Source: an uncultured Opitutales bacterium (lineage in GTDB: Bacteria > Verrucomicrobiota > Verrucomicrobiia > Opitutales > Oceanipulchritudinaceae). From it: a stretch of DNA of 33,605 nt. The translations under genes were made by a program, and so were the position numbers. The stretch is taken from assembly GCA_913056355.1 (NCBI GenBank), contig CAJXMX010000010.1:1-33605 (forward strand), in the 5' to 3' direction. This document shows positions 33,597-33,605 of this stretch, piece by piece. The notes beneath the pieces were generated by a model. The model was given only the letters and a program-made list of their open reading frames with translations. It was not told the DNA's origin and did not search any database. The first letter of the stretch is position 1. Each line of letters begins with the position of its first letter.

Positions 33597-33605
33597 AGAT
33601 CGGAA
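33597..33605 (+). other. Possible sequencing-adapter remnant at the window end
   Basis: The last nine bases, AGATCGGAA, equal the first nine of the common Illumina TruSeq adapter. If the window is a whole contig, these bases may not be genomic. A chance match cannot be excluded. Confidence 0.4.

Overview
This 33.6-kb window is densely coding, GC-rich bacterial chromosome, most likely from a member of the Verrucomicrobiota, perhaps Opitutia-like. The evidence is a small protein of the Minf_1886 type (restricted to Verrucomicrobia and Planctomycetes), a large pilin-like protein with an LWNPYN motif resembling Verru_Chthon cassette protein A, HPr kinase joined to an LPS-export operon, and the order phoH-pgpH-ybeY-DUF502-recO. 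The gene content is core chromosomal. I see no integrase, transposase, CRISPR array, rRNA or tRNA, and no gene-free stretch longer than about 240 bp. The right end carries a heptanucleotide repeat array, and its last nine bases match the start of a common sequencing adapter, so the window may be a whole contig that broke in a repeat.

Layout. (1) 45-4576, minus strand: aldo/keto reductase, elbB, lptC, lptA, lptB, hprK. The last five form a compact cell-envelope and LPS-export operon ending in HPr kinase. (2) 4694-11360, plus strand: HIT hydrolase, phoH, pgpH (c-di-AMP phosphodiesterase), ybeY, a DUF502 membrane protein, recO, then a secreted LolA-like protein. This parallels the phoH-pgpH-ybeY-...-recO cluster of Firmicutes. 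(3) 11382-14449, minus strand: a CPA2 (Kef-type) antiporter with two C-terminal RCK_C domains, and a GPP34/GOLPH3-like protein. (4) 14691-18979, plus strand: mreB-mreC-mreD-mrdA (PBP2), the elongation-mode cell-wall machinery, without rodA. (5) 18989-24562, minus strand: alpha/beta hydrolase, tsaD, hisI, DUF58 and a TgpA-type transglutaminase, mostly overlapping. (6) 24672-32470, plus strand: mutS, the Minf_1886 protein, a tandem M16 peptidase and the pilin-like protein. (7) 32454-33503, minus strand: dinB.

How the genes may work together. A c-di-AMP hydrolase lies a few kb from an antiporter whose RCK_C domains belong to a known c-di-AMP-binding fold, suggesting a c-di-AMP/K+ circuit. MutS and DinB both end in the same sliding-clamp motif, QLELF. 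Two classes of short intergenic repeat are present: GGTTNCN-type heptamers at two loci and a CCCTGAGCTTGTCGAGGG element. The latter has become part of the transglutaminase coding sequence inside a 36-bp duplication. No clearly new multi-gene system stands out. The best leads are the repeats, the antiporter/GPP34 pair, variant metal-site residues in HisI and YbeY, and the orphan pilin-like protein.
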